Positions 1-12,728 of a DNA stretch of 64,000 nucleotides are shown piece by piece. The notes beneath the pieces were generated by a model. It was given only the letters and a program-made list of their open reading frames with translations, ran no database searches and had not been told where the DNA came from. Within the stretch, counting starts at the first letter, position 1. The number at the start of each line of letters is the position of its first letter. The stretch lies in contig JAJTUQ010000004.1 of assembly GCA_021399445.1 (NCBI GenBank), positions 744,001-808,000 on the forward strand. Direction: 5' to 3'. This DNA is from Xylogone sp. PMI_703 (lineage: Eukaryota; Ascomycota; Leotiomycetes). The translations under genes were made by a program, and so were the position numbers.

Positions 1-361
1 TGGAGTGGTCGAAAATGGGGTCAAATAATAGTATTGATGGGATATACATTCAAGCCCATTCGCTAGTCATTTCACGCCGTCAATACGCATACGTCTTGGC
101 CTGCAATTCTAATAGGCTCCCATAGTAATTTCCATCAATTAGGTACTTGCTGATAAGCCTAGTCCAAGCAATATTGAGCTTTGGCGCTGAGGAAGTATAC
201 GAAACAAAAGAGTAGTAATAAGTTAAGCAAGATATGGAGGCCGCAATAGGCGCAGATGCCGACGGTTACCAGTGAACAAACTGTCCCTAAAGCCCATGAG
301 GCGGCGCATAAGCACTAAAGCGATAAGACAGATGGGGATACGATTTACGCCCCTTGTGTTA
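1..361. other. non-coding stretch, nothing recognised
   Basis: This lies downstream of the minus-strand transcription-factor-like gene. I see no open frame with family features, no repeat and no RNA gene. It probably carries the 3' untranslated region of that gene. Confidence 0.4.
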
Positions 362-1865
362 TCAATCGTGCAAAGATACAGCATCAAAGGCAATCTCCCC
401 GGGCTTATCATGTATCATACCAATCCACATAATTGAATCCAAGTGACACCGAGCCTCACACCACCGACTCGCCTCGTTCGTCTCAATACTCAATCGCAGC
501 CAAGGCTCCACCCAAACGTCGTCCGATTCTTTAAATACCGAGATAGAGCCGACTATCAAAAGCCAAAGAAGGAGCGGAGGTGATATGTCATCCAGAGATC
601 TATGATGAAGAAGGCAGTCCTTATAGGTTGCATAAAAATGGTCATATGTCGGTCTAACATCTTGCCACTGCAAGAAAATATTCGAAGCGAAGGCCAGTAG
701 CCCCAGGCGGATCACTTCATCAAGAGAGCTTATCTCAAATCTCATGTAGAGTAAGCGGTACGTGATGGAAGCCATGGTGTTCAACAGAATCTCCTCGGGC
801 AGCTTGTACCCATTTTCCGCGGCGATGTTAACGAGCGAGCAAAACCCCTTCGCAGCCGCCCAAACTTCGACCAACTCCTCACATATATTGTTAAGAGATT
901 CATTAGGAGGATGTTGCGGGATGATTAGGTCTGGATATGGTATGAAAGGTTCCAGAAAAGGGTTGTTGAAGAAAAATGGATTCTCCCCATTGGTGAGCAC
1001 CATTCGTATATCGCATCTATGGTAATTATCAGTACAGCTTTGTCATTCTATGGAGAAGTAGGAGGAAGCAGATTACAAAACACATACCTCAGTAGCTCGA
1101 TTAAGAGCTTTATATTCTCCTTGAAGGTAGTTATCCCCCCTCGTATGTTGATGATCTTGCGGAGGCCGATCATATGATTCTTAGCGGCTTCATGTTCCCC
1201 AATGACATGTGCATACATAGCCAGAGTTAGGATTACATTTATTGTTGAATTTGATATCTTTGCCTCCTCATCGTCCAGCTGCAGCCGCTCTCGCAGCAGC
1301 TGGAGGGCTTTTATAAAGTGGAAAAATGCAGCTTGAGTGCTAGCAAGACTTTTGCGGCCTAGCGCCCAGTTAAAGAAGGATTGTGTCCCAAATGCCATAG
1401 CGTGGAGGTAAGCTGCATCAGATTCCATGGATTCAATCAATACCTGTTGTTTCCTTTCAAAAATGATGCATGTCTCGAGGGGAAATAGGGCTCTTTTGGC
1501 AATAGAAGAAACTAAAAATATGTTAGATCGTCATGGATATGTATAATTATGAGATTGTCAGCAAAGATCCACCTACACTTTATAATCCCCGCCACTAGTG
1601 ATGGATCTATATCATCCGCAAATCTTGTCAGGGACAAGTCTGTACCAACCATTCGGGGAATTGAAGAATAATCCACTCCTTCCGGTAGATCCGCGGTGGC
1701 AGACGCATCTTCATTAGGCTGAGTTGGAGTCTTTGTGCGAGCTCCCCGTTTGCGCTTGACCTGAAGTGTCTTCCCAAGATTCTTCCCCAACATCACGTGG
1801 CTCCTAATAAGCTTTCTCGTCTCGACATTAACCTGCTCAGAGCCATTCTGTATAATGAATGGCAT
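362..1865 (-). CDS. fungal transcription-factor-domain protein without DNA-binding zinc cluster
   Basis: Three exons on the minus strand join in frame: 1865-1577, 1511-1088 and 1016-362 (455 aa). The introns, 65 and 71 bp, have GT..AG borders (donors GTAGGT and GTATGT). The N-terminus (MPFIIQNG.., then RKLIRSHVMLGKNLGK, then a basic stretch) followed by a long helical part with the FPLE and LLRCDIR blocks is typical of the fungal-specific transcription factor domain type 2 family (PF11951-like). No Cys6 zinc cluster is visible, which is common in this subgroup. The start at 1865 is the first ATG and fits the conserved beginning. The second splice restores a continuous LLRCDIRMVL core. Target and regulation are unknown. 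The family call is firm; a role as a real DNA-binding regulator is not shown. Confidence 0.8.
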
Positions 1866-2636
1866 GCTTCCTATTGGTTGAGATAACTAACATCAGCATC
1901 TATTTCGAAATTGGAACTATGCATAATTAGGATCCTTACTCGGTGCCTCATTCGACGACATTTTCAACAGATGAACGGCAGTGGTAATTGTGCCTCAGAA
2001 CCTGCGCGATTTAACCCAATAATAGACTGTCGTGATTGTACACACTCTGCGGCGTACAGTATCTTTCTTACTCAAAATGTATGACGCGACGAGCTGTAGC
2101 CTAGTGTTCTCTTGCTTCAGGCTTCCCATTACAGATTAATTGCTTAAAGTGGTAAGAGATGTCAATGCAAAAGAGAGATTGTTTGCTTATAATAGGAAAG
2201 AATCAAATATAGGCCAAGAAGTGCCGACAGACTAGAAAGACAACCAACCTTCATTCAGCTGAAGCCAGAGTTAACACAGATCCTGATTGGCTGCACTGTT
2301 GCGGCGAGGATGAAATTCCGTGCATGAGATTGTTTTCCAGATTAGGTATAGCTCAAGCTGGACTTAAATCTGGCAATGTGATTGGATAGTGCTTTACAAT
2401 TCCTCGCCGGGTTTAAGCGTCAAGCACTATCAAAATCTCCATAGGAATGTTTGCCTGTTCCCCTTATTGACCGGCTTCTATTATAGAAAGTCGAGAGCAT
2501 GACATATGGGTACATCTGGACATATAAAGTGCTCTTTGTCCGCCTCACTCTCCAGTCCATTCATCTGTCTATCTACCTACTTATCTGTCCCTCAAGCTTC
2601 ACTTCTCATCATCCTCAGTAGCAGTTCCAGTTCGCA
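1866..2636. other. divergent intergenic region between two genes
   Basis: This separates the minus-strand transcription-factor-like gene from the plus-strand dehydrogenase and should hold both promoters. No coding frame or repeat is recognised. A pyrimidine-rich tract of CT-type blocks (about 2540-2610) precedes the dehydrogenase start, as often in fungal promoters. Confidence 0.5.
2523..2528 (+). promoter_or_regulatory. possible TATA box of the dehydrogenase gene
   Basis: TATAAA lies about 110 bp before the ATG at 2637 and is followed by a pyrimidine-rich leader. Position and sequence fit a fungal core promoter; no other support. Confidence 0.4.
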
Positions 2637-3728
2637 ATGGTTGGATCGAAGGATTTACAGCCTCTAACAACACCATTCTTTCCAAATATCTTCGTCAAGA
2701 ATCAGTTCCGTACTAAACCTCAATGGCCCCCTAAAACCACCAATCTCTCCGGCAAAGTTGCCCTTATTACCGGCGGCAACACAGGCCTAGGTTTTGAGTG
2801 CGGTCGTCAACTCCTTTCATATAAACTCTCACGTTTGATCATTACGTCTCGTTCTGCGAAGAGAGGAGAGGATGCTGCAGCCAAACTCTTGAAGCGGTAC
2901 CCAGGTGCAACGATTGACGTCTGGGCACTCGACATGTCTTCGTATGACTCCATCCAAGCTTTAGCCAAACGTGCAGAGAGCGAGTTGGCTCGCCTGGATA
3001 TTGTTATTCTCAACGGTGGGGTCGGCAAGGCCAAGCTCGACATTGTTTCCACTACCGGCCATGAGGAGGATATTCAGATCAACTATCTGTCTACTGTTTT
3101 CACAGCCATTCTTTTGCTCCCAGTTCTCAAAGCAAAATCGCCAGCAGGGACACCAGGTCGACTAACGATTGTCAACGCGGCTCTTGCTTTAGCCGCGAAG
3201 TTCCCGAACAGGAACAAGACACCGCTCCTATCATCCTTTGATGACCCAAAAAGCTTCGATGCAAATGATCAGTATTGTTCTTCCAAGCTCCTCGCTCATT
3301 TGTTTCTCTATAAGCTCGTTGACTATGTCTCGGCAGACGATGTGGTCGTGAACTTGGTGGATCCAGGCTTCGTTAAGGGAACAGAGCTGGCCCGCGGCGT
3401 CCATGGCTTTGCGTCTCTTATATCATCGGGATTTAGCGCCATTGCGGCGAGACCGACACCTGTTGGGGCTTGCACCTATGTGGATGCGGCTGTGGTAAAG
3501 GGGAAGGAGTCTCATGGATGCTTTATTATGAGTTGGAAGATCACACCGTGAGTTTCGAATCTGTGATAAACCTAAGAGTTTGATTAACATGGTGCGTGAC
3601 TTAGATTCCATTCTCTCCTATACACAACCGAAGGAAAGACCGTTATCGAGAGACTCTGGCAAGAGACAATGAACGAGTTCGCTTTTGCCAATGTACGCGG
3701 TATAATCGAGTCCATGAAAAGCTCCTAA
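2637..3728 (+). CDS. short-chain dehydrogenase/reductase (retinol-dehydrogenase-like)
   Basis: Two exons, 2637-3547 and 3605-3728, encode 344 aa. The 57 bp intron begins GTGAGT and ends TTAG. The fold is the classical NAD(P)-binding SDR: TGGNTGLG at residues 45-52, the adenine-ring motif position reads LNGGVG (about 125-130, normally NNAG), and the catalytic Tyr-x3-Lys is YCSSK (Tyr213, Lys217). It resembles fungal retinol dehydrogenase 12-like reductases acting on unknown carbonyl or alcohol substrates, probably in the cytosol. Oddly, the usual catalytic Ser position in IVxS reads Asn-Ala-Ala (180-182), so the Ser of the triad seems missing. The second exon adds a conserved C-terminal helix (TVIERLWQET), which supports the splice. 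Confidence 0.88.
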
Positions 3729-4975
3729 CTCCGGCGCGAAATCTTGGCGCACGCGGCATCTGGATAATTTGCGTGGGATGTTTTGAGTAAAGTCCGAAGT
3801 TGTGTCATAGCCAAGTTTGCCTTACATTCATTCATAAGGTCTATTCCCCTATTGTTATTTTCATTAGCTGGGTACTTTTCTAAAAAATTGTCTTTCAACA
3901 ATAACAGCTTTCAAACCTCAAGTCTAGTTAATGCTATTTAAAGCCATAGAAAATATGCATAATTATGCATTACATCGTGTAAGAAAATAGTTACTCCAGT
4001 TCGAACGTTTTGGGCAGTTAAACAATTCGAGCCTCATTATGCAAGTTCTTGTCAAAACTGGAAGGAGCGATGAATATAATTAATCTTGCTTTCATTGGAT
4101 TGTATGCGCTCTCGTAGTACAGGACTGTAGAAACAATCTTGGCGCTGCTCAGCTGGGTTGAGAATTTCTTGGCGGTTTATAAGGCCTAATAAACTACTTA
4201 TAGTACTTTGTAAGTAACCATTCTAAAATTTTCTAGTAGGTAGCTCTTTAGTCAATCACGGTCTAGACGATTTGTCAGGGTGCTACGTGTTCTGGAGTCC
4301 AAGAACATGACGTTGGCTGAGGAATCCGCGTTTCCTCGTAGAGTAGGTAATGTATCGCATGGCGGTGTTTAAGCATGCCAAACGTCGCACAGTCGGCATC
4401 CGCCCTGCGATCCCAGCTACCAGTCAACAGGGTCTCTAATGAGTATGGAGCTGCGTTTATTCGGGGGCTAGGCAGAATTTTCGACAGTAGCAATCTGTGG
4501 GGCATGAGCCTCTACTTTGGGTGATAGCACAATAGTGACCTATTACCATACACAGCTATTCGGCAGACGGAAGGATCGAAGCCCACGAAAATCTCCTAAT
4601 GGTGATAGGCCGAGGGTACACGTAAATTTAAGTAATTACAGGCAATGCGCCTCCCGGTATTGCTTGGCTGTGGAGCTCGTTGACAAGGGAGGCTCTCTAA
4701 TTCGCAGGGGCGCTGAAAATCACGATGCCATTGCTTATAGGGCTTACTATAGCACTACATTTAGAACGCCTCCCCAGCTGCTGACCAAAGTTTGTCAAAA
4801 GTGAGAATGGATACCAGCCGCACACGTGTATTACGTGTGCCCGTAATATTAATGATCTGGAAAGAGGCCATGGAATATTTAACCTTCTTCGTCCTATCCC
4901 CGCCGGCTTTTGTTTGACCACTGCGCAATCCCGTCGCGCTTCTCCCCAAAGTCAACGAATTCCAATCCCGCAACG
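3729..4975. other. intergenic region, no gene recognised
   Basis: About 1.25 kb. The first half is AT-rich, the second (4270-4800) more balanced, but no frame shows family features and several start only at non-ATG codons. An ATATTTAA stretch near 4875 may be a TATA-like element for the membrane-protein gene that follows. Confidence 0.4.
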
Positions 4976-5734
4976 ATGAGGACGTTACTGTTGTGTATAG
5001 CACTGCTGGTGCTACTGGTCGATTCGGCGATCGAATTGGCGTTCATCAGCAGTATGGTTGGGTATCTGCATCGATCCGGGGCAAATCAATATCCTTTCAA
5101 CTTGGACGATGGTACTTCGGCACTGATCAACGCGAAACCAAAGGGTCTGCAGGTGAATCAAGGGCATACAAGCAATGGAGCCGCCGGCACTGCATTGGTT
5201 CTCATCTGCTTTGGAGGCGCCCTTGTGCTTTGGCTACAACGTCGAGAAGATCGCAAGGTAGCTAAAATCCCCTTCTGCTAGCAGTTAGCTTCATTAACAC
5301 CGCCGTAGGGTGGACGGAGGCTCTCTCCTCTTTTCGTAGTCTACACGGTCTTTACAATTTTATCTACTCTTCTTACTCTCTCTGCGCTTGCCTATACTTT
5401 CGCCATCACCAATGACACTAAGGGTCAAAGCATCGATAAGAATATTGCTGCTCGGTTTCAAAGTCATGCGTATCCGTTGGACAAATGGACGCCAGAAACC
5501 TGGACAAAAGCTTTGCTAGCACTGCCAGTTACTAGCAGCCGAGATGCCAATTACCTCCGACATTGGCTGCGAGTAATGGAAGGATGGAAGTGGAACTTGA
5601 TTCCCATGTTTATAATCAACATATGCGTGTCCGTGGCGAGTGTCGCCGTCTGTCTGGAGAGGAGGGGAGGAGAAGCTAGGGTGAATCCCAAGGAGCGAGA
5701 GAGTTTCGTAACGGAGCACGCACCCGAGGAATAA
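4976..5734 (+). CDS. small integral membrane protein with four transmembrane segments
   Basis: Two exons, 4976-5257 and 5309-5734, give 235 aa. The intron is 51 bp (GTAGCT..GTAG) and is phase 0. I chose the ATG at 4976 because the open frame further upstream has no other ATG. Hydrophobic segments lie at about residues 3-28, 62-80, 104-125 and near 195-215, a MARVEL- or tetraspan-like layout frequent in fungal genomes. The loop between segments one and two carries NxYPFNLDD, and the loop before segment four carries AYPLDKWTPETW, so the two halves look related (both contain a YPxD/YPF block). I cannot assign a function; a plasma-membrane or vacuolar location is likely. Confidence 0.72.
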
Positions 5735-8303
5735 AACATAGGAGGCAACAATTCGCTGTTGAATAAGCTTGGCCATGCGAAGTGGGTTGAAGACGCCACT
5801 TACTATAGTCTGGGAGCCATCGGCTTTTCAAAATAATGTTACTACTAATTCCTGACACAGTCAACTAGTTGATCATTCGTTGTATATATTTGCACAATAG
5901 CAACGCTCCATCGAGCATCTTTTATTATTCTGTCTTTCTCGAAGGTTTAGACGCTATTTAGATTTCATCAATCTAACAGAGCTTTCATTTTAGCATGGTG
6001 TTCTGAATTTAGTGCGGAGTTCTCATGAGGCTGGGTATGGGGAATAGTTACTGGAGAAGGAATTAGGATCTTCATTCTTTTGAGAATATCATGGTTTTTC
6101 TATATTTAGCTATGATGGAGTTTGAAATTATAAAGCGATTTTTTTATTTTTTGAAAATATGGTGGTACTGCTGGTGGAGTAAATAAGAACGGACTTCTGT
6201 GTTTAATCAAAAATGCATATACTAGCCCCTCTTAATCATAAGATTATACGACATGCTGTATGATCTCAAATCCCGGATTCTCTTGGAAGGTGGCAAGTAG
6301 AGTTTCAAGGGCAGATCGACCAAGGACAGTTTATTGCAGAACAGCTCGATCGTTGAGGTATTAACGTGGTAATAACTCTGATATCTTAAGCAAGAGAATG
6401 ACGCCCTCTTAAAGATGAGCCGTGATAAATGTAGTAGCAATTTAGATGAAGTTTGTCTATGAAGTCTCAATTAGTCTTAGCTAGTCGCCACTAAGAAGCA
6501 GGTGTATTCTCTATCGCGGACCCTGTATTATCTCTCTCACTTGGACAAATGTTTCATCTGGCTAGTCTAGATAAAGGATGTGTTAGTTTCCTATAACCCT
6601 GCGGTCTCAACAAAGCCTGGGTATATGCTTCCGTATACCAGCCTTGTCCGTATTACATGATACTTACAGTAGCTTACTGAGGAATTGCATTTCCACAGGC
6701 TAATCTTTTACATTGTGTGAGTGATGCTGAGGTAGTACTGGTTATCGTTGTACTGTACTTCGCACAAGGCGTAACGCACTGCACTTTTCTCTATATGCCT
6801 TGTACGAGATAGATGATTCGACTTTATAGATGGCAGTTCTCGCAGCTTTAACAATCGTAATCAAATTCTATATAATGAACCGAGCCGTACTTCATATAAT
6901 CGTACTCGTCCTGCAGGAACCCCTTGTAACATATTTCCGGTAAATTTGAGAACATGCGGTATTGTTGCGAAGCTAAGGTATGGATAGGGCCATATGGCTA
7001 AACCCACCAGCACCAGCCAATGGCAGTCAAGCCCTCGTATAGACTGGGAATAATGGTCTGGACGCTTCGATTCTCAACTCCCCGGCTCACATTTTGCATA
7101 ACTCTGCGTCATAAATATAAAGCAGCCCCATATTTCATAGCATAAAGGCATTCTTTCAAGCTGAATGGTTCGGTTAAGATATGGAAAATAACCTTAATAC
7201 AGTTAGTGCCAGAACGAAATACTCCAAATGCGCTTGACTCTCTCCATTATTACTGTAGCTTGTATAACCGTGGATAACATCGTGTGCAAAGACTTCCACC
7301 GGTCGATAAGAGAGATTGGTACCGTACTGTCGTATGTTAGGAAGAACTATATCCGGATACCGCATGGGGTAAATGAGTCTGGATCCCAGATAGGGAAACA
7401 AGGTGTCAGTGCTCATAGCCACATAGAACATCGGTGGAGTCCGAGAAACACCGGCGGCGACATAAGCTTACTGCTTACAAAGAACCTGTTATTTTTGGGG
7501 AAGACACAAACACACGCTTGTAAAATTTTTGCACAGCGATTAGGGACTCGATTTCTACTAACAATCCCGCATCCAGATAATAGATATTGACCACAATGGA
7601 CTGATTCCAATTTCACAGCCTGGAAATGACTTGGCTTGCCAAGTACTTTGAGCTGAGGCGGTGTACATAATTTTTGAGCTGAACAGTGTCTCTGCCTGCC
7701 AAGTCTGGGGCTGGACTCGGATCAGGGGAGCTGAAAGGGAATCATTCCCCTTTGCGCTTGTGGCGTGTTTCAGAACTGTGGCTGTCAGTGTAAATACCGT
7801 ATTTGCGCCTGTGGCTGAAAGCTATTTTATTGATACTAGTATCCAAAGGTATCAAGAATGCAACTGCATAAATCGCAGTCAAATAAATATCAAAAGGCAT
7901 AATGCTTGAAGGAATGAGCTGAAATAATTCAATATGATTTCGATCATGGACATATCAAGAGATGGAAAATGGACTTTACATAGTTTGATGATTAGTTTTA
8001 TTAATAGTAATCTTTGGCTTGGCAATCTGTATCCAATGTCTCTCGTTTGGGTAGGTATCGTACGAGGACTTTCGTGACACCACAGAGCCTTACTAGAAAT
8101 GTACCCTAGATTCTTCAGCATGCAGAGTAAGCTGCAGTTTCCGATAGCTTCTTGACTGGAGCGCGTGAACTTCACCAAAACTGTGTCTCGGAGATATGTG
8201 TCTGGCAGCAGAAAACAATCATGTCTAGCAATAAGAGTGAGTCTCTAACCAAGTAGGTTATGACAGCTGGAAATATTCTCATAGCCGCAGTACTACTCCC
8301 GTG
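5735..8303. other. long gene-poor AT-rich stretch
   Basis: About 2.6 kb without any gene I can support. Short frames on both strands (for example 7174-7431 minus) show no recognisable domain. Coding relics may exist but are too decayed to name. Confidence 0.4.
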
Positions 8304-9250
8304 ATGGTTGGTCAAAAGAAGTCCAACGTTCTAATCATTTCCAATGATCTTAGTTTCAGGGATACTTCTCCTTTTGGAGATGAGATAAATATGTCCAACA
8401 TCTACAAGCTGGCGACGGAGGATTTACAAATGCATAATGTCGCGTCTTTTTTGCCGACTGGAGCTATACTACTTTCAAGAATAGATGCACACATCAGTGG
8501 CATAGGTGCAATGACTGAGTGAATGAACAAATTTCATGAGACTTTCAAGGACAGACCAGGGTACGAGGGCTATCTGAAATTTAGGGGTCGCTGCATTACC
8601 AGAGATTCTACGGGATAATGGATATTCCACTGTCTTGTCAGGTGAATGGTTGGTATCCTTCCATATTACGGCTGAAACCTGAGCTTGCATCTCACAGTCT
8701 ACGGGCGTCTCAACCTTACATAGGAAATTGCTTTTTGCTGATGGGGATGTGCCAAACGTGTTATCTACTCTGCTCGGTGCTGCAAATCACTTCACTAATG
8801 GAAACCACAACTATACGGAACTACAGAAAAGCCAAAAGTGTTTTTGAAAGGAAACAAATAACTGTTGATATTGGATGATCAATCCATCGTTACTATTTTT
8901 CTTCATTCGTTCATTTATGCTCTCAAATTGACTCATCCAAGGTAGTTCGTCATATGTTTCTAGTTATACGACAGGGAAAGCGCTTGCCTGAGAATTTCCA
9001 CTCGTCCAACAGCTATTACTGCCTCTCTACTTGACTTTTTGGAGAGTCGAACAGAGATATAAACAAGTGAGCCGTTCTTCTTTTGCCTCGCATCTACCGC
9101 TCCATATTAGCCATTACAGCTGCCGTACGAACTGGAAATTGAATAGCAGTATATCTACCACCACCTCCAGGACCTAGAGAACGGAGTTTTGCGAGTTATC
9201 AAAAGGCAAAGGAGAAATCAATGATTTTGCTGAAAGTCACCTGGTGAAAT
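8304..9250 (+). pseudogene. arylsulfatase pseudogene
   Basis: From the ATG at 8304 the frame reads NVLIISNDL.., equivalent to the metal-binding [14 protein letters not shown] start of arylsulfatases. It continues to HISGIGAMTE, where a TGA (8518-8520) replaces the Trp codon expected next. After that come PGYEGYL, a one-base shift near 8585, and LPEILRDNGYSTVLSGEW. About 8770-8830 encodes LLGAANHF. Finally 9010-9230 encodes LLDFLESRTE.., then PFFFCLASTAPY, a TAG in place of Trp, and PLQLPYE, matching the family block PFxAYLPFxAPHWPLQAP. The CSPTRS active-site block is lost, so no formylglycine could form. Several breaks are Trp-to-stop G-to-A changes, as in RIP. An intact relative lies at 52671-54677. 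Confidence 0.83.
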
Positions 9251-10795
9251 TAACAAAAATGATTGGTTATTATGAGAAGTAGTTTCAAGAGTCTGGATTA
9301 TTTGACTTATGTGAACTATCCAAGAGTGTTTCCAAAGGAAGATTGGAGTTAAGAAGCCCTGACAATGAAGAAAGTTAATGAATGCAACAATTAACATTAG
9401 CTCTCTTATATAAACTTATGCTTGTTAATCCGCAGTCAAATCCAAGTATGTTCTCGCTCTAGACGTATCCCAGATGTATTTATAATTGACACAAACTGGA
9501 CACCAAGATTTAAGACACCGAAAATTCGTACATCAATACGTATGATCTACAGTAGGATAAGCATGAATGTACAATTACATTTGTGAAAATATAGATCCTA
9601 TTGTTACTATGCTGTTTCTCCGTTCTGATTTGTAGTTGCAATGATTGATGATGATGATGATGATGATAGTTATTTGCGTCCAGCGGGGGCAGATGAAACT
9701 TGCTCCCTGAGACCTCCTTGGGGGTATTAGGACGTGTTAAGCTAGGGAATTATGTACAAGTGTCTATATCTGAATATAATCATGTCCACCCCAGAAAGCA
9801 TTTCTTGCATACGCGTGGCCGTAGTCGTTCCAGAGTGAATCTTCCCCGCCGTTTGGGATGACCACTGGAGGTGTGAGAGACTGTGCCTCTGAGCTGGCTC
9901 AAGTGAGCGAAGTGTGTGGCCTGATGACCTATGGTTAGGTTGCTGAACAACATCTGATGTGAGGCTTACTAGGCCATTGCAATGATTGAGCAATGTTACA
10001 AGACTGCTTAATTTGAACTGATGATTCACTCGGGAATCCATCTCCGCAGACCGAGCACACCCTTCTTCATTCTTTACCCTTGGGTAGTCTCCAGAGCTGA
10101 ACCATTGGTATAGTCTCATGATTTACGCCCTTGATGTCACTTTGTCACCGCCGAATAATGTGGGCCAAGTTAATGTCGGAGAGATGTCGCGTTTCCAGCT
10201 GCTGCATTGCACTGTCCCTTGTATTTCCTTGCTCAAATGTGATTTTCGCCCCCGTTTGGATCTCCAAGCGTTCATATCCTCCTCACCCGTATTCTGTGAT
10301 GACGTTGTACTGCTACCCGACTGCTGTGTGAATCCGGGGAATCGCTGCTAATACCTCCGAAATCTGTCATGAGTGCAACAGCCATCCAACAGCGGCACAA
10401 GCAAGCCCGAAAACGGAGGGAGAGGAAGCACCTATATTAAGAGCTTCATGAGACCTACATTGGAATTGCTCGTCAAGTATGTTAGTTTGGAGAATCCGCT
10501 GAGACCTGTCGTACATCAGGGCTGTAAAGGTAAGCGAGCAAATTTAATGAGGGAAAATCGAATTACTTCAAAGGAGGAATTAATATAAGATTGAGACAGG
10601 AAAAGCAAGACCATGCCAAAGGTCCAAACCATGAACAACATGAATAAACTCTCATTTTCGAATACTTGTACATATTGTATTATATATTGTAAGGAGCCGC
10701 AGCCAGTACCTGAGCAGTTTTGGCTCAGGCTGTCTGCGCATTATTAAACTCATATGTCCATGAAGATAAGCGTTCAAATAGAGAGATTCAAATCA
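9251..10795. other. intergenic stretch with one microsatellite
   Basis: No gene is supported. Frames at 9742-10119 (minus) and 10118-10351 (plus) have no family features. Around 10370-10560 a frame starting ATG with a basic KQARKRRERK segment is interrupted by stops and may be a relic, but I cannot name it. Confidence 0.35.
9646..9667. repeat. TGA trinucleotide microsatellite, 7 copies
   Basis: Seven perfect TGA units followed by a T. It sits in non-coding DNA and is a simple polymorphic repeat with no visible role. Confidence 0.9.
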
Positions 10796-11376
10796 TCACT
10801 CTCGGGGAGGCGCGGGCGGCATGCCTTCAAATTGGTTTACGCCCTCATCCTTGAGAGAATGAACCCAATCAACACGTGCTTCTGTAAACATCTCGAGGAT
10901 AGGCTTGGTAGCGCTGAGCTCGTTGAGGTCGTCTAGAATTCCTGCCTGAACAATCCTGTCACCTCCAATGCCACCGAAAGCGTCGCCATACCGGAAAAGA
11001 GGGGTACCTATACGCAATGGGGTCAGTAATAGGTAAAAGAAAAGCTCGTAACTAATGTCGTAAAATGAACTAGCTTGATTGTGACTCGTCCTTACCACAG
11101 TCGCCGCAGAAGCAATTGGTGATAGACTTCCCACTTGCTGCAATAACAGTAACCTCCTTTGGTGAGCCGGTGACCTCAAATCCGTCACTGGAGACGCGGA
11201 TGTTGTGGCTGTAGAGCGCGCCGGTGTAGTGACGGCAGTTCTCACAGTGGCATTGAGCCTGAGTAAAGTTAGCATCTATCCTAGAGGAATTGTGGTAGAC
11301 ATGAAGCTACAGTTAGCTTGACTTCGCCTGTGTACTCTATCCTGATCTTCCCACAGAAACAGTGTCCCACAGGCAT
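10796..11376 (-). CDS. GFA/CENP-V family zinc-binding protein
   Basis: Three exons, 11376-11311, 11258-11096 and 11007-10796, give 146 aa. The introns are 52 bp (GTAGCT..TCAG) and 88 bp (GTAAGG..ATAG). The start reads GHCFCGKIRIEYTGE, followed by AQCHCENCRHYTGALYS and later NCFCGDCGTPLFRYG: the Cys-x-Cys, CHCxxC and CxxCG pattern of the glutathione-dependent formaldehyde-activating (GFA) fold, which binds zinc. Length is normal for the fungal family (about 130-150 aa). Members are mostly small cytosolic proteins of unknown substrate, and the 'formaldehyde-activating' label is rarely tested. The C-terminal WVHSLKDEGVNQFEGMPP is the usual family ending. The gene looks intact. Confidence 0.9.
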
Positions 11377-12728
11377 TTTGGCGGTAAATGTCTATATATC
11401 AATGAATGAACAGGACACAGTAGATATGAGGTATAATCGTTTGTCTGATAATTGAGCTTGATAGGAATCACAAAATTCTGGCCTTTCTGACGGATGTTAA
11501 GAGATGATGAGCTCCATTGAGATGACGTCGGACTTTATAGGAAAATTGCACAGTCTAAGTGCATTGATGCTTCCTGTAATGTATGATGGAATTCGATGGC
11601 ATGCCAAGGAGGCTATTAGATCAGCAATTGTGGCGTGCGTACCCCATGAAACGAACAAGCTTCATTAGTTTATTTCAATAGTTAAAGGGTTAGAGCGCAA
11701 CGAGATCGTGGACACCCCGAACGGGTAATTTGCACATTGCACTAAGGTTCTCCAATTGCTGAATTGGGATAACGGTACCGCTTACCACCTTTGGAAAGGC
11801 TGGTTCCCCGGTTAAACTTGCCTACCCATTTGCTTTTTACTGTCGCAGCAAGGGCCCAGAAGCCTACAACTAATACTTTCAATACAAAGACTTTATTCCG
11901 TCTTCTGAGTAATATTTTTTGCGGAGAAAATATCTGTAATACAAGGTATTATGTAACTAATCAAAGCATTGAATGAGCTTGTTTATTGTATTGAAATATT
12001 TGAATATACTCATTTTAATCCATCTTGTACCATAATTATAATCAAATTTTCGTACTAATTCTGGAGGGAAGACTTTTGTATAAGGAAAACGGTATCTAAC
12101 CCCCTTCTCTAAAACTTGGCATTAAAATTTGCTATCTGTGGGGAGTACTGTAGACCAAAAAGGGGGCGGATTGTATAGAAACAACCACACGAGGAGCCAA
12201 TCAAATGTCAACCGCCGGCTGGCGGCGTTTAATTGCAGGCAACGGCGAGTGTCGTTTACAAAGTTGCAAATATTGCCCATTGCTTGACGTTGGACAGACC
12301 GTCCACGTTCTAGGGATAAAGAATTGTCATGCTTCCCTCCCCTGTAGGAGCTTCCGTCTGGCAAAGCCCCAGAACTGCAGAGTTTTTAACGCCTTCGCCT
12401 GCCTTCCGTGGCCGAAGCATTATCATAATGATTGGGAATCCTCGAATGCAGGTGATACCAACTCTGGTGAACTCATCCATTAATAATCCTCTGATGCAAT
12501 ATTCAACTGATTTCACACTCTATTGTGGTTCCTGCTACTGAAGTCATACACATGTCTGACTTTGGTGGTCCCAGGCATTTCTCCTCTCGAAAGCTTGTTG
12601 CGTCTATTTCTTGCGAAAAGGATTATTCTGGCACACACTACAATTTTAGTCCCAAGTGAGAGATGAGACGAACTGCTATGATCGATTAGGCTTTGAGAAA
12701 TACCAATCTGCTAGACGGAGCTTATGAG
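11377..12728. other. intergenic region, nothing recognised
   Basis: About 1.35 kb between the GFA-family gene and the zinc-cluster regulator. Short overlapping frames at 12122-12541 on both strands show no domain. It probably contains both promoters. Confidence 0.4.

Noticed and set aside
7174..7431. Minus-strand 85-codon frame with ATG start
   Set aside because: It looks protein-like in places but I cannot tie it to a family or find flanking exons.
10370..10590. Basic frame beginning MSATAIQQRHKQARKRRERK
   Set aside because: Stops interrupt it within 25 codons and nothing around it supports a named pseudogene.
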